The position numbers and the translations under genes were made by a program. 64,000 nt of DNA from Polyangium sp. y55x31 (GTDB lineage Bacteria; Myxococcota_A; Polyangia; Polyangiales; Polyangiaceae): assembly GCF_029946505.1 (NCBI RefSeq), contig NZ_JARZHG010000003.1, positions 124,001-188,000 of the forward strand, given 5' to 3'. The notes beneath the pieces are model-generated. The model saw only the letters and a list, made by a program, of their open reading frames with translations, was not told the origin of the DNA and did not search any database. Numbering within the stretch: position 1 is the first letter of the stretch; every line of letters starts with the position of its first letter. This document shows positions 8,222 to 18,642 of this stretch, piece after piece.

Positions 8222-9585
8222 TGCTTCAGCACTCCGATCGTTTCCGCGAACAGGTCAGCGGCCTCGTCCAGCTCGGCGCGTGCTCTCACCTCGGTGACCG
8301 CGACGAGGAGGTTACCATCCACCTCCAATCCGGCGAAAACGCGCCGCTCCAGCATCCGCTCCAGGAACACCGGCACGGGGCAGGGGAGCCGGAGCGCGAA
8401 TTCGTTGAAGAACGGGCCGGTCGCCGCAGGCTCGACGCCGGCAATGGTGAGCAGCTTCTCGCGAAAGTAACGGGCCTTGGCGGCGCATTGCGCGGCGAGC
8501 TCCCGGAAGCCCCGCTCGCCGAGGGCCGCCAGGTAGATGGCGGCGCGCATCGCCTGGTGCGCCTGGTTCGAGCAGATGTTGCTCGTCGCCTTCTCACGGC
8601 TCACCTGCTGCTCGCGCTGCTGCATGATGAGCGCGAGGGCTGGCTTGCCATGAATGTCCCGCACCTCCCCGACGAGGCGCCCCGGCATGAATTCGCGCAG
8701 GCGCTTCGTGCAGGCGAGCACCCCGAGCGAGGGACCTCCGGCCGACAGCGGCAGGCCGAGAGGCTGGCCCTCGCACGTCACGATATCCGCTCCGAGCTCG
8801 CCCGGTGGCTTCAGGAGCGCCAGCATCATCGGGTAACACGAGACATTGAGGAGGGCCTCGTGCTGCCGGCAGAGGGCCGCCGCGGCCGGGATGTCCTCCA
8901 GAATGCCGAGGGAATTGGGGGTCTGCAGGATGAAGGTGGCTGCGGGACGGGCGAACGACTCCTGGAGCGAGCGCAGATCGAGCCGGCCCGAGACGGGATC
9001 CGCGGCGACGTAGGCTGCCTCGACTCCGCGCCCGCGCATGTAGAGCTCGAGGACCGCCTTCCATTCGGACCAGATACGCGAGGAGGCGAGCACCCGCCGC
9101 CGGCCCGTGGCTGCGCAGGCCATCCAGGCTGCCTCGGCCATTGCCGTGGCGCCATCGTAGAGCGAGGAATTGACGACCCGCAGACCCGTGAGCAGCGAGA
9201 GCATGCGCTGGTATTCGAAGAGGATCTGGAGCAGGCCCTGGCTCAGCTCCGGCTGGTACGGGGTATAGGCCGTGAGCAGCTCCTCGCTGGAGGTGAGGCT
9301 GTCGACGACCGCGGGGATATGGTGCTCGTACACCCCGCCGCCAAGGAAGCTCAGGTGGCTCCGGGTCGATGCGTTCCTTCCCGCAAGCTCCCGCAAATGC
9401 CTGCCGAGTGCCCATTCACTGTGGGGAGCAGGCAGGCGAAGCTCCCTGCCGAGTCGCACGTCCTGGGGAATGGGGGAGAAGAGCTCCGCGATGCTCGTGA
9501 GCCCGAGGGCCTCCAGCATGGCCTTTCGGTCGGCCTGCCGGTGGACGTTGTAGCCACAGATGAGCGGCTCGGGGTGATTCTCCAT
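8218..9585 (-). CDS. gcvPA: glycine dehydrogenase (decarboxylating) subunit 1
   Basis: This is the N-terminal half of the two-subunit P-protein. Motifs typical of GcvPA are FLGGGVYEHHIPAVVD, TAYTPYQPELSQGLLQ and SLYDGATAMAEA; this subunit lacks the PLP-lysine, as expected. The frame extends further upstream, but ATG 9585 (455 residues) has TGGAG nine bases before it and matches the usual size of about 450. gcvPA and gcvPB are coupled by a 4-bp overlap. An intergenic region of about 230 bp separates it from the divergently transcribed ABC transporter genes. Confidence 0.92.
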   Translation of the reverse strand: MENHPEPLICGYNVHRQADRKAMLEALGLTSIAELFSPIPQDVRLGRELRLPAPHSEWALGRHLRELAGRNASTRSHLSFLGGGVYEHHIPAVVDSLTSSEELLTAYTPYQPELSQGLLQILFEYQRMLSLLTGLRVVNSSLYDGATAMAEAAWMACAATGRRRVLASSRIWSEWKAVLELYMRGRGVEAAYVAADPVSGRLDLRSLQESFARPAATFILQTPNSLGILEDIPAAAALCRQHEALLNVSCYPMMLALLKPPGELGADIVTCEGQPLGLPLSAGGPSLGVLACTKRLREFMPGRLVGEVRDIHGKPALALIMQQREQQVSREKATSNICSNQAHQAMRAAIYLAALGERGFRELAAQCAAKARYFREKLLTIAGVEPAATGPFFNEFALRLPCPVPVFLERMLERRVFAGLEVDGNLLVAVTEVRARAELDEAADLFAETIGVLKQ

Positions 9586-9813
9586 CGTGACGAACTCCAG
9601 AGAATGACGCCTTGAGGCTCGAAGGAAGCTGGGGCGAGCCTCCGCGGACCGCAAGATCACGACCTGGGCCTCGGCGATGCGGCGCGCCGCGGCTCGACCG
9701 CTCAGGGGTCGAGGGCCCTTGAAGCTCACTCCGGTCGAACGCCCCGAGGGGGAAACGGATGGGTCCGGCGTCTGGTCCGGTTCGTGCCCGGTTCGTGTGG
9801 AGAGAGGACAAGG

Positions 9814-10692
9814 ATGCAGAAGCGATTCGCCTGGACGCCGGCATTACTCGCCGCGACGGTGTTGGCCGCTGCAGCGTGCGACAAGCGGGCTCCGCCCTCG
9901 CCCCCCACCCATCCGATCACGAGCGTGAGCGACCTCATGCCTGGGGCGAGGGTTGGCGTGCAGCGGGGCACGACCGGCGCTTTTTATGCGGAGAACACGC
10001 TCGCGCCGAGGGGCGTCCAGATCGTGACCTTCATCAAGGCCCCCGACATGTACAACGCGCTCGAAGCGGGGCAAATCCAGGCCATCGTCAACGACCTTCC
10101 AATCTCCGAAGACGTGGTCGAGAGGAAGCCCGATCTGAAGATCGTCCAGCGGATCGACAATGGCGATAAGTACGCATTCGCCGTCAACAAGGAAAACACC
10201 GCGCTCCTCCAGGGCATCGACCAGGCGCTCGACAACCTCTTTGCCGACGGCACCTACAAGGCGATCTTCACCAAGTATTTCCCCAGCCAGCCGCTCCCGC
10301 CTCATGTGGAGGAGGCGACGGCCGTGCCCTTCTCCGCCTGCCCCGCGCTGTCGACGGTAGAGCCGAGGACGCTGACGATCGGATCGGACATCCCCTATCC
10401 ACCCTTCGAGTTCCTCACCGAGAGCGGCGAAACGACGGGATTCGATGTCGAAATCATGGAAGCCATCGCAAAGGAGCTCTGTCTTACCCCGAAGTGGATC
10501 AACTCGAACTTCGACACCATTTTCACGAGCCTCTCGGCGGGCAGGTTCGACGCGGTCGCTGCGGCCGTGACCGCGTACGCCCCGGAGGGCTCTCCCTCGT
10601 ACGCCACGGTGAAGGCCCGGCAGAAGATCGTATCGTTCACGAAGCCCTATTATTCGGCCCTGCAGTCGTTGACGGTGAAGGCGGGCGGTTGA
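9814..10692 (+). CDS. amino-acid ABC transporter binding lipoprotein, lobes permuted
   Basis: This is a periplasmic solute-binding protein of the polar amino-acid (SBP_bac_3) family. ATG 9814 begins a lipoprotein signal with lipobox LAAAAC (Cys22) and is preceded by a purine-rich site. The domain order is unusual. Residues ~35-150 contain the motifs normally found second ([32 protein letters not shown]). Residues ~190-292 contain the half normally found first ([44 protein letters not shown]) and the protein stops at its end. Total length equals one normal protein, so this reads as a circular permutation rather than a tandem duplicate. The permease and ATPase follow directly. Confidence 0.82.
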   Translation: MQKRFAWTPALLAATVLAAAACDKRAPPSPPTHPITSVSDLMPGARVGVQRGTTGAFYAENTLAPRGVQIVTFIKAPDMYNALEAGQIQAIVNDLPISEDVVERKPDLKIVQRIDNGDKYAFAVNKENTALLQGIDQALDNLFADGTYKAIFTKYFPSQPLPPHVEEATAVPFSACPALSTVEPRTLTIGSDIPYPPFEFLTESGETTGFDVEIMEAIAKELCLTPKWINSNFDTIFTSLSAGRFDAVAAAVTAYAPEGSPSYATVKARQKIVSFTKPYYSALQSLTVKAGG

Positions 10693-11772
10693 GTGCGCAT
10701 GAACCGGATACCTGCGCCGCATCCGATTCGAGAGATCGCCGCGCTCCGCGAGAAGAGCCGGCCCCTCGGGGTGGTGAGCGCCGCCGTCGGGGGGCTCGCG
10801 CTCGCGGTTGTGCTCGGGGGCATCACGTTCGTGTTCGCCAAATACGGGATCCGCCGCGAGGACCGGATCGCGGCGGCGCTGCAATCGCGCGAGCTCTTCA
10901 CGATTCTCGTGTCCGGGGGCCTGCTCGGCGCGGGCGCTGCGGCGCTCGGCTTCGGGACCTACCGGCGCATGCCGACCAGGGTATCACGCGAGGAGGCGAT
11001 CGCCGGGGCGGTGCTGGGCCTTCAGGCCGCCATTTGCGGCCTTGCCCTGCTCTGGTTCATCCAGGGCGACATGGAGAGGTTTGCCAGGAACTTCCTGAGC
11101 TTCGAGCAGATCGTACCGCAATACGGGGCCTTCCTGAACGGAGCCAGAAACACGCTCGTCCTGGCCGGCGCGGGCGAGTTCTTCGGGGTGATCCTCGGCC
11201 TTGTCCTCTCGGTGTTCACGATTTCAAAACGAGCGGCCGTACGGGCCCCGGTGCGCGTGTACATCAACCTCTTTCGAGGAACGCCGCTCCTGCTCCAGCT
11301 TTCTCTGATCTATTTCGGCCTGGCCCTCGGGCTCGGCGTGAACATGTCGGCTTACACCGCCGCCATTCTGGCCTTCTCCCTCAACACCGGCGCATACTCC
11401 GCGGAGGTGTTCCGGGCTGGTATCCAGTCGATCGAGCGCAGCCAGATGGAGGCGGCCCGAGGGCTGGGACTCGGCTACATGCAGTCGATGCGGTACGTCA
11501 TCGTGCCCCAGGCCGTGCGGCGGGTCATCCCGCCCCTCATGAACGAGTTCGTCATCTTGATCAAAGACACCTCGCTCATTGCTTTTCTGGGACTCTCGTA
11601 CGCGCAGCGCGACCTGTTCACCGTCGGCTCGCAAGGCTACTCGCAGTTCTTCAACGCGACATTTTATGTGGCCTCCGGGCTCGGCTATCTCGTTGTCACG
11701 CTGCCCCTGATCAGGCTGGTGACCTGGGTCGAGAAGCGGCTGCGGAGCGATCTCGTGGGGGCCGGGGTATGA
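10693..11772 (+). CDS. polar amino-acid ABC transporter permease
   Basis: This inner-membrane permease belongs to the HisM/GlnP family. The EAA loop that docks the ATPase is visible as [22 protein letters not shown], and [13 protein letters not shown] is a family motif. The ~120-residue N-terminus, with about three extra hydrophobic segments, precedes the usual ~220-residue permease domain. Translation can begin at the GTG directly abutting the upstream stop or at ATG 10699. A 4-bp overlap with the ATPase gene indicates one operon of binding protein, permease and ATPase. Confidence 0.9.
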   Translation: MRMNRIPAPHPIREIAALREKSRPLGVVSAAVGGLALAVVLGGITFVFAKYGIRREDRIAAALQSRELFTILVSGGLLGAGAAALGFGTYRRMPTRVSREEAIAGAVLGLQAAICGLALLWFIQGDMERFARNFLSFEQIVPQYGAFLNGARNTLVLAGAGEFFGVILGLVLSVFTISKRAAVRAPVRVYINLFRGTPLLLQLSLIYFGLALGLGVNMSAYTAAILAFSLNTGAYSAEVFRAGIQSIERSQMEAARGLGLGYMQSMRYVIVPQAVRRVIPPLMNEFVILIKDTSLIAFLGLSYAQRDLFTVGSQGYSQFFNATFYVASGLGYLVVTLPLIRLVTWVEKRLRSDLVGAGV

Positions 11773-12551
11773 GCCGCGCGGCGAATGCCCTTGTCTGGCC
11801 GGCGGGGCCGGTCCCGGCGGGCGTGCCGCTCATCCGGCTCACGGCGATCCACAAATGGTTTGGCAATCTGCACGTGCTCAAGGGAATCGACCTCGACCTT
11901 TCGCCCGGCCATGTCTTGGTGGTGATTGGCACCTCTGGCTCGGGCAAATCCACGCTGCTGCGCTGCATCGACATGCTCGAAGAGCCGACGTCCGGGCACG
12001 TCTGGTTCAAGGGCCGTGACATCACCGACGTTCGCGTGAACCTAAATGATGTGCGAACGCACATGGGAATCGTATTCCAGGCATTCAACCTCTTTCCTCA
12101 CAAGACCGCGTTGGGGAACATCACCCTTGCCCTGGAAAAGGTGCTGCACATGCCCAGGGACCAGGCGAGGGAGCGGGCCATGGCGGAGCTCGAGCACGTG
12201 GGGCTCGGCCAGAAGGCCCATAGCCATCCAGGGCAGCTCTCCGGGGGCCAGCAGCAGCGGGTGGCGATCGCACGAGCCCTGGCCATGCGCCCGGACCTGA
12301 TTCTGTTCGACGAGGTCACCTCGGCGCTCGATCCCAAGCTGGTGGCCGAGGTGCTCGCCGTGATGCAGCGGCTCGCATCGGAGGGGACGACCATGGTCGT
12401 GGTGACCCACGAAATGGGGTTCGCGCGGGAGGTCGGGACCCACCTCGTGTTCATGGACGAGGGCGTCATCGTGGAGCAGGGTGAGCCGAAAGCCGTCTTC
12501 GACAATCCCCAGGACGAGCGGACGCGGCGGTTTCTCTCTTCGGTGCTCTGA
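11769..12551 (+). CDS. polar amino-acid ABC transporter ATP-binding protein
   Basis: This 260-residue ATPase energises the importer encoded just upstream. It has Walker [10 protein letters not shown], the Q-loop in [14 protein letters not shown], the signature LSGGQQQR, Walker [14 protein letters not shown] and the H-loop [10 protein letters not shown]. These are diagnostic of the GlnQ/HisP group. The start ATG overlaps the permease stop by 4 bp. The first ~20 residues form a short family-atypical extension before [13 protein letters not shown]. Confidence 0.93.
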   Translation: MSRAANALVWPAGPVPAGVPLIRLTAIHKWFGNLHVLKGIDLDLSPGHVLVVIGTSGSGKSTLLRCIDMLEEPTSGHVWFKGRDITDVRVNLNDVRTHMGIVFQAFNLFPHKTALGNITLALEKVLHMPRDQARERAMAELEHVGLGQKAHSHPGQLSGGQQQRVAIARALAMRPDLILFDEVTSALDPKLVAEVLAVMQRLASEGTTMVVVTHEMGFAREVGTHLVFMDEGVIVEQGEPKAVFDNPQDERTRRFLSSVL

Positions 12552-12598
12552 CGCCGTGACGGCTGTCGATCGGCGGAAGGCAGCCCCATTCGAGCCCC

Positions 12599-12958
12599 GT
12601 GACTCCCGAGACGCGCCGCCTCACGACCAACGTCGATGTCGTCTGCGGCGTCCTCAGCCATGTGACGCAGCCAATCCCTGCGGCGGACGAGCTCCTCGTG
12701 GTCCCCGTTCACTACTGGTACGCGGCCTCCTTTACGCGGAAACGTGGGCTTCGCCTTTGGAAGGCGCCGTGGGGACGGCTCTCGGGGCTCATCTGGGGCG
12801 GTGCGGGCGCACGCCTCGTGGCGAATCTGCTCCTTGGCTTCGTCCCGGGTGTTGGCGTTTTTTCCAATGCGATCACCGCCGTGGTCTTGACCGAAGCACT
12901 GGGCCGTTATCTCGACAGGAAGCTCGACGCCGCGCAGGCCAAGGTCGAGCGCCCGTGA
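12599..12958 (+). CDS. hypothetical membrane-associated protein
   Basis: I do not recognise this 119-residue protein with certainty. It opens with GTG and has a C-terminal hydrophobic stretch GLIWGGAGARLVANLLLGFVPGVG followed by a second amphipathic segment ending in TEALGRYLDRKLD. The GxxxGxG-rich pattern recalls the DUF697-type hydrophobic domains attached to small GTPases, but the resemblance is weak. It lies 47 bp after the ABC ATPase on the same strand. Codon use fits the neighbourhood, so it is probably real. Confidence 0.5.
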   Translation: MTPETRRLTTNVDVVCGVLSHVTQPIPAADELLVVPVHYWYAASFTRKRGLRLWKAPWGRLSGLIWGGAGARLVANLLLGFVPGVGVFSNAITAVVLTEALGRYLDRKLDAAQAKVERP

Positions 12959-13065
12959 AACGAGCGAAAGCGATGAACACCTGATCCCATGCGTTGGTAC
13001 GGGGTTTGCTGAATGCGGACATCACTCGGCGGGCGAACCGGCGAAGCGACAAAGGGAGCGGAGCG

Positions 13066-13725
13066 ATGATGTGGTGGCATGTCCTCGGGGCAGCATTCGT
13101 TCTGGCCCAGCTCGGGTGCGGCGCGAGCGCAGCCTCTCCGAGCACGCAGGCGGCCTCGCACGAAGGGGGAGGCTGCGCTTGCATGCAATGCGGCGGCAAA
13201 CACGGCGAAAGCGGTATGCAGGGTGGCAGTATGCAGGGTGGCTGCATGCAATGCGGCGGCGAACACGACGGCCGCGGGCGCGGCGGCCTGGCGGGTCACG
13301 AGGGGCACGGCTCGCCCGCGGGGGCGGCCCTTTCGGACGACCGAGCTGTATTCCACTTCCTGCTCGCGAACCGTGAAGTCATTCAGCGGCAAGTGACCCG
13401 GCTGCCCGACGGCGTCGCCACGGTCACGGAGTCCGACGATCCTGCCGTGGCACAGGGGATTCGCGAGCACGTGGAAGCGATGCACCTGCGCCTGCAGGAG
13501 AAGCGGCCGCTCCACGTGCGCGATCCGCTCTTCGCGGCAACATTTGCGAATGCCGAAAAGGTGAAGCTGACGATCGAGCCCACGCCGAAGGGCGTGCGTG
13601 TGGTGGAGACGTCGACGGACCCGCAGGTCGTCGCGTTGATCCAGGCGCACGCGGACGTCGTGACCGCGTTCCTGGAGCGCGGGCACGTGGAGGTCCGGAA
13701 AAACCACCCGGTCCCGGCGCCCTGA
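13066..13725 (+). CDS. Cys/His-rich exported protein of unknown function
   Basis: This 219-residue protein starts at ATG 13066 after a GGGAGCGGAGC site and carries a signal sequence ending in LAQLGCGASA, so it is a lipoprotein or a cleaved secreted protein. Next comes a low-complexity zone with two CMQCGG repeats interspersed with Gly, Met and His, which looks like a soft-metal (Cu/Ni) binding segment. The C-terminal ~130 residues form an alpha/beta domain with two related halves (VTESDDPAVAQGIREHVEAM and VETSTDPQVVALIQAHADVV). It lies between the ABC transporter and PEP synthase/hydrogenase genes. A metal-related role is inferred from composition only. Confidence 0.75.
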   Translation: MMWWHVLGAAFVLAQLGCGASAASPSTQAASHEGGGCACMQCGGKHGESGMQGGSMQGGCMQCGGEHDGRGRGGLAGHEGHGSPAGAALSDDRAVFHFLLANREVIQRQVTRLPDGVATVTESDDPAVAQGIREHVEAMHLRLQEKRPLHVRDPLFAATFANAEKVKLTIEPTPKGVRVVETSTDPQVVALIQAHADVVTAFLERGHVEVRKNHPVPAP

Positions 13726-13750
13726 TCCCGCCGCGCCGGGCCGGCGTCCT

Positions 13751-16027
13751 TCACGGTCGTCGCGCCGCCTCGAGCAGCAGGCGCCGCTCGGCCGCGGCAA
13801 TCGCCCGGCGTGCAGCCGGCTCTGCATCGGGGTTGACCGAGATCGATGTGATGCCGAGCCGCACCAGGTGCTCGGCGAACTCGGGCCGATTCGACGGCGC
13901 CTGGCCGCAAAGCGAGGAGGTGATGCCGGCCTTCTGGCACGCGCGGACGATCCGCTTTATCGCGTCGAGCACGGCCGCGTCCGATTCGTCGAAGAGCTCG
14001 GCGCACAACCCCGAATCGCGATCCACGCCCAGCATGAGCTGGGTCAGGTCATTCGAACCGATGGAGACACCGTCGATGCCCATGCGCGCATACGTAGGGA
14101 TCCAGTATGCCGCCGAGGGGACCTCGGCCATGACCCATCGCCAAAGACCGCGCTGGCGGCCGAGTGCGCTTCGATCGACCATCTCGAGGCACGCTTCGAG
14201 CTCCCAGCGCGTCCGCACGAACGGGATCATCAGGTGCAAATTCGGCGTCTCCTCACGAACCCGGGCGAGCACCTCGAGCTCGAGGGTGAACAGCTCGGGC
14301 TCTCGCACATAGCGATAGCAGCCGCGATATCCGATCATCGGATTCTCCTCGATGGGCTCGAACCGCTCGCCCCCTTTCAGCCCGCGGAACTCGTTGGTCC
14401 TGAAATCGTACGTCCGATAAACGACCGGTCGGGGGTGAAAGGCGCGGGTGATGCGGAGCAGGGACGCCGACATGCGCTGGATGAAGTCGTCGCGGCCGCC
14501 GGACGCGACGAGCTCCTTCGGGTGCACCCCGGCGAGCGCATCGAGCAGCATGAATTCGGCCCGGAGCAGCCCCACGCCGTCCACCGGCAGCGCGGCGACC
14601 TCTTCGGCGCGGTCCGCAATCGCCAGGTTGACGTAAAGGCGCGTGCCGAGAACAGCGGGCGAAGGCGTGCCCGATTGCCCCGCGGAAGGGGCCGTCCCGG
14701 GCCCTGGGGGGGCCGTCCTGGGCTTTTCGACCGCGGGGGCGGCGCCCGCGAGCACCTGGCCGCGCGCCCCGTCGACGGTGACGAGCTCGCCGTCCCGGAG
14801 CAGGCGGGTCGCCGAGCGTGCGCCGACCACGCATGGGATACGCAGCTCGCGGCTGACGATTGCGGCATGGCAGGTCATTCCGCCGCTGTCCGTCACGAGC
14901 GCCGCCGCGCGTCGAATCGTAGGCACCCAATCGGGCGACGTCATCGGCGCCACGAGCACCTCGCCCGCCTCGAGCCTCTGCCCCTCGCCCGGCGAGCGCA
15001 GTACGCGCACCCGACCCGACGCAATGCCCGGCGAGGCGCCGAGGCCGGAGACGAGGACCGCTCCTCGCTCCGGCGGTGCACCGAGCGTCGTGATGGGCCG
15101 GCTCTGGACCAGATAGAAAGCGCCGCCTTCCTCGGCCCATTCGATGTCCTGCGGGGAGCCGTAATGCTCCTCGACGTGGACGGCCAGGCGCACGAGCGCG
15201 AGGATTTCCTCGTCGCGGAGCACTCTGCGCCCGCCCTCCTCCTCCGACAGCTCCACGCGTCGCTCCGCACCGTCGGGGCCACGGATCACCTTGAACGCCT
15301 TGTGTCCCACGCGGGTCTCGAGCAGCCGGGGACCGCGCTTCGAGACGGTGTACGTGTCCGGCTCGACCTGACCACCGACCACGACTTCTCCGAGCCCAAA
15401 TGCCGCCTCGATGACGATGCGCGAGGTATCCGCCGTCGCCGGGTCCGCGGTGAAGATCACGCCCGAGCGATCGGAGCTCACCATTCGCTGCACGACGACC
15501 GCCAAGGCGGGCTCGTCGCGGAGTTGCTCGCTCTTCCGATATGCGACCACGCGCTCGCCGTACGCGGATGCCCAGCAATCGCGCACGCGTTCGAGCAGCG
15601 CCTGCGGCCCGACGACGTGCGTGTACGTCTCGTGCATTCCGGCAAACGAGGTCGTGGCTGTGTCCTCCGCGGTGGCGGACGAGCGCACCGCAACAGCGGG
15701 GGAGGGACCGAGCTTTTGGTAGGCCTCGACGATCTCCGCCTCGATATCGGTCGGGATCGGTGCTGCGCGGACGAGGCGCCTCATCTCGGCGCTCTTCGCG
15801 CGCAGGTCGACCACGTCGTCCGGGTCGAGCGCTGCCATATGCTCGGCGAGCTCGTGCCGTACACCAGCGGCCTCCATCGAGGAGAGGAACGCGTCCGCGG
15901 TAATGACGAACCCGGGGGGCACAGGCAGACCCGCGCGCGTGAGCTCACCCAGGTTTGCCCCTTTTCCACCCGCCGACGCGATATCCGCGCGCGACAGTTT
16001 TTCGAACCAGATCACGTGCGCGACCAT
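13751..16027 (-). CDS. ppsA: phosphoenolpyruvate synthase (pyruvate, water dikinase)
   Basis: PEP synthase makes PEP from pyruvate and ATP through a phospho-histidine. In order, the 758 residues show an ATP-grasp-like nucleotide domain ([33 protein letters not shown]), the mobile phospho-His domain ([14 protein letters not shown], His387), a Pro/Ala/Gly-rich linker of ~30 residues, and the pyruvate-binding barrel ([29 protein letters not shown], catalytic-type SLCGQAPS). ATG 16027 has GGGGAGGTG close upstream. It is divergent from the hydrogenase operon with a shared 125-bp promoter region, suggesting coupling of reductant supply to gluconeogenic PEP formation. Confidence 0.93.
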   Translation of the reverse strand: MVAHVIWFEKLSRADIASAGGKGANLGELTRAGLPVPPGFVITADAFLSSMEAAGVRHELAEHMAALDPDDVVDLRAKSAEMRRLVRAAPIPTDIEAEIVEAYQKLGPSPAVAVRSSATAEDTATTSFAGMHETYTHVVGPQALLERVRDCWASAYGERVVAYRKSEQLRDEPALAVVVQRMVSSDRSGVIFTADPATADTSRIVIEAAFGLGEVVVGGQVEPDTYTVSKRGPRLLETRVGHKAFKVIRGPDGAERRVELSEEEGGRRVLRDEEILALVRLAVHVEEHYGSPQDIEWAEEGGAFYLVQSRPITTLGAPPERGAVLVSGLGASPGIASGRVRVLRSPGEGQRLEAGEVLVAPMTSPDWVPTIRRAAALVTDSGGMTCHAAIVSRELRIPCVVGARSATRLLRDGELVTVDGARGQVLAGAAPAVEKPRTAPPGPGTAPSAGQSGTPSPAVLGTRLYVNLAIADRAEEVAALPVDGVGLLRAEFMLLDALAGVHPKELVASGGRDDFIQRMSASLLRITRAFHPRPVVYRTYDFRTNEFRGLKGGERFEPIEENPMIGYRGCYRYVREPELFTLELEVLARVREETPNLHLMIPFVRTRWELEACLEMVDRSALGRQRGLWRWVMAEVPSAAYWIPTYARMGIDGVSIGSNDLTQLMLGVDRDSGLCAELFDESDAAVLDAIKRIVRACQKAGITSSLCGQAPSNRPEFAEHLVRLGITSISVNPDAEPAARRAIAAAERRLLLEAARRP

Positions 16028-16152
16028 GGTCACCTCCCCCTCGGCTCGCGGCGCTTGCCAGCGTACCGGCAAAATTCACGCCTCGCCTATCCAGCGACGC
16101 GAGGCATCCCCCTTGCCGCTGTCGGTCTTGCGCCTTTTGAAACGACTGCCGT

Positions 16153-17328
16153 ATGCCAACGCCCCATGCCGCCCCTGCACCCCTTGCGCCTGACCCCGCA
16201 AGATCGGCTGCACGCTTGCCCGTCGTCCTCGCAGCAGCCGATCTGGACGCCCTGGTCCAGGCGCTTGCTGGGCGCGGCTACCGCGTGCTCGGGCCCGTAG
16301 CGCGTGACGGCGCAATCGTGATCGACGATGTGCGGCGCGCCGCGGACCTGCCGATCGGCCTCGAAGACGTCCAGGGACCAGGCCGCTATCGCCTCGAGCG
16401 CCGCGAGCATGACGCTTTTTTCGCGTTCACCGTCGGTCCGCATTCCTGGAAGCAGACCTTCCATGTACCGGTCGAGCGCTTGTTCCAGATTCGGCGTCAA
16501 CAGGACGGTTTTTCCGTCATCCCGGACGCCGCGCCGCGCCAGCGCGTCGCCCTGCTCGGCGCCCGCGCGTGCGAGATCCATGCGATCGCAATCCAGGATC
16601 GGATCCTCATCCACGGCGAGCACCCCGATCCCCGTTATGCCGCACGCAGAAGCGACGTTTTTGTCGTCGCTGTGAACTGCAGGCGCGCGGGAAACACATG
16701 CTTCTGCGCCTCCATGGGGACCGGCCCGCGCGCCGAGCGGGGGTTTGATCTCGCTCTCACCGAGCTCATCGAGCCGGGCGAACACCGGTTTCTCGTCGAG
16801 ATTGGAAGCGACGACGGGGCCGCCGTCGCCGCGGAGTTGCCCGTTCGTCCGGCCAATCCAGAAGAGATCGGTGCAGCGGCCTCCGTCTCCGAGCGTACTG
16901 CCGCGGCCATGGGTCGCCGTCTCGACACGAGCGGGCTCAAGGAGCGTCTCCAGAAAAACCTGGAGCACCCGCGCTGGGACGACGTCGCGACGCGCTGCCT
17001 GGCCTGCGGCAATTGCACGATGGTCTGCCCCACATGCTTCTGTACCGAATTCGAGGACACGACCGATCTCGCGGGCGAGACCGCCGAGCGCACGAAGCGC
17101 TGGGAGTCGTGCTTCACGCTCGGGTTCTCCCATGTGCACGGCGGATCCGTGCGCAGCTCGATCAAAGCGCGATATCGTCAATGGCTGACCCACAAGCTCG
17201 CCGGTTGGCACGACCAGTTCGGAACCTCCGGCTGCGTAGGCTGCGGGCGCTGTATCACGTGGTGTCCCGTGGGGATCGACATTACGGAAGAGGCTGCCGC
17301 CGTCGGGCTGCCGAAAAAGGACGGCTGA
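16153..17328 (+). CDS. hyhB: NAD(P)-linked [NiFe] hydrogenase, beta (Fe-S) subunit
   Basis: This is the electron-relay subunit of a group-3b-type cytoplasmic hydrogenase (sulfhydrogenase beta). The 391 residues end with two ferredoxin-like cluster sites, [16 protein letters not shown] and [14 protein letters not shown], separated by ~85 residues; the N-terminal half is the characteristic HyhB domain ([27 protein letters not shown]). It is the first gene of a same-strand run that reaches the CoA-transferase gene at 28138. A GCCTCGC/GCGAGGC inverted repeat at 16080-16105 lies in the promoter region shared with PEP synthase. Confidence 0.9.
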   Translation: MPTPHAAPAPLAPDPARSAARLPVVLAAADLDALVQALAGRGYRVLGPVARDGAIVIDDVRRAADLPIGLEDVQGPGRYRLERREHDAFFAFTVGPHSWKQTFHVPVERLFQIRRQQDGFSVIPDAAPRQRVALLGARACEIHAIAIQDRILIHGEHPDPRYAARRSDVFVVAVNCRRAGNTCFCASMGTGPRAERGFDLALTELIEPGEHRFLVEIGSDDGAAVAAELPVRPANPEEIGAAASVSERTAAAMGRRLDTSGLKERLQKNLEHPRWDDVATRCLACGNCTMVCPTCFCTEFEDTTDLAGETAERTKRWESCFTLGFSHVHGGSVRSSIKARYRQWLTHKLAGWHDQFGTSGCVGCGRCITWCPVGIDITEEAAAVGLPKKDG

Positions 17329-17337
17329 ACGAGGAGC

Positions 17338-17805
17338 ATGGAGACGGAATCCCTCGCCCGATCGATCGCGCAGCATCCCCTCGTCGCCGGCATGTCGGAT
17401 GAGCACGTCGACTTCCTGAGCGGCTGCGTCAGGAACGTCCGCCTCGAAGAAGGCCAGTTCCTTTTCCGCGAGGGCCAGCGCGCCGATGAGCTTTACCTCA
17501 TTCGCTCCGGAAAAATCGCCCTCGAGATCCAGGATGGCGCCCGTGGAACCATCGTGATCGAGACCGTTGGCGGGGGTGACGCGCTCGGCTGGTCGACGCT
17601 CTTTCCGCCCTATCGGTGGGGGCTCGATGCGCGCGGAATCCATCTGGCGCACCTCTTCGCAATCGATGGCACCTGCCTGCACGCCAAGCTCGAGGCCGAC
17701 CACAGCTTCGGGTACGCCTTCACCCGACGGCTTTTGAACGAGGTCCATAGCCGCCTGCAGCGGGCGCGGCTGCAGGCGCTCGACGTCTATCGGGCCCGGC
17801 CATGA
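17338..17805 (+). CDS. cyclic nucleotide-binding domain protein without DNA-binding domain
   Basis: The 155 residues form one CRP-like beta-roll ([27 protein letters not shown]) followed by a single C-terminal helix. There is no helix-turn-helix, so this is a stand-alone sensor rather than a transcription factor. The usual PBC arginine motif (GE...RxAT) is replaced by [17 protein letters not shown], so cyclic-nucleotide binding is uncertain. It sits inside the hydrogenase operon between the beta and gamma subunits, with a 9-bp gap before and a 4-bp overlap after, implying it acts on the enzyme complex itself. Confidence 0.85.
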   Translation: METESLARSIAQHPLVAGMSDEHVDFLSGCVRNVRLEEGQFLFREGQRADELYLIRSGKIALEIQDGARGTIVIETVGGGDALGWSTLFPPYRWGLDARGIHLAHLFAIDGTCLHAKLEADHSFGYAFTRRLLNEVHSRLQRARLQALDVYRARP

Positions 17806-18641
17806 GCGTCTCACCCGCCCCCGACCCGATGCTCCCCGAGCCGCTCCGCATCGCGCGAGCGAAGCGGGAGACGCACGGTGTTTTCACGTTCGAGCTCGAC
17901 GTCTCTGCCCGCGGCGGTTTTCCGTTCCTGCCGGGCCAATTCAACATGCTGTACCCGTTCGGCGCCGGTGAATCGGCCATTTCGATCAGCGGCGATCCCC
18001 ACCGGCCCGATCGGCTCGAACACACGATCCGCGCCGTGGGCACAGTGACGCGCGCCCTCGAGCGCCTCGGTCGTGGTGACGTCGTGGGCGTGCGCGGACC
18101 GTTCGGTAGCGCCTGGCCGGTCCGTGAGGCGGAGGGAAGCGATTTCGTGGTGATCGCCGGTGGCATCGGCCTCGCCCCACTGCGCCCCGTCGTCTACCAC
18201 GCGCTCCGCCATCGCGAAGCGTTTGGCAGGGTCGCTTTGCTCTACGGCACCCGCACCCCCGACGACATCCTTTACCGCAAGGAGATCGAGCGCTGGCGAA
18301 GCAGGCTCGACGTCGAGGTCGAGGTCACGGTCGATACGGCCGGGAGCGATTGGAGAGGAAATACGGGCGTCGTCACCAAGCTCATCAGCCGGGCGGCATT
18401 CGATCCCGGAAGAGCGTTCGCCATGATTTGCGGCCCCGAGATCATGATGCGCTTCTGCGCCCGCGAGCTCGAGCGGCTCGGCGTCTCGCTGGACAGGATA
18501 TGGATCACCATGGAGCGCAACATGCGCTGCGGCACCGGCCTCTGCGGTCATTGCCAGTTTGGCCCCTCCTTCGTGTGCAAAGACGGCCCCGTGTACCGCT
18601 ACGACCGGGTGCTGGACCTGCTCCTGGTGAGGGAGGTGTAG
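17802..18641 (+). CDS. hyhG: NAD(P)-linked [NiFe] hydrogenase, gamma (FAD/NAD(P)) subunit
   Basis: This is the diaphorase subunit that passes electrons between the Fe-S chain and NAD(P). The 279 residues show a ferredoxin-reductase FAD domain ([16 protein letters not shown]), the NAD(P)-binding segment [14 protein letters not shown], and a C-terminal 2Fe-2S motif [21 protein letters not shown] as in dihydroorotate dehydrogenase electron-transfer subunits. It overlaps the upstream cNMP gene by 4 bp and is followed immediately by the small subunit. Confidence 0.92.
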   Translation: MSVSPAPDPMLPEPLRIARAKRETHGVFTFELDVSARGGFPFLPGQFNMLYPFGAGESAISISGDPHRPDRLEHTIRAVGTVTRALERLGRGDVVGVRGPFGSAWPVREAEGSDFVVIAGGIGLAPLRPVVYHALRHREAFGRVALLYGTRTPDDILYRKEIERWRSRLDVEVEVTVDTAGSDWRGNTGVVTKLISRAAFDPGRAFAMICGPEIMMRFCARELERLGVSLDRIWITMERNMRCGTGLCGHCQFGPSFVCKDGPVYRYDRVLDLLLVREV

Positions 18642-18642
18642 C

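Noticed and set aside
10494-11768. 425-residue in-frame extension upstream of the ABC ATPase
   Set aside because: It runs through the binding-protein and permease genes in another frame and has low-complexity Arg/Gly content; the ATPase begins at ATG 11769.
13868-16300. 810-residue plus-strand frame opposite PEP synthase
   Set aside because: It is antisense to a full-length, motif-complete enzyme, and its translation is His/Arg/Asp-rich without any domain.
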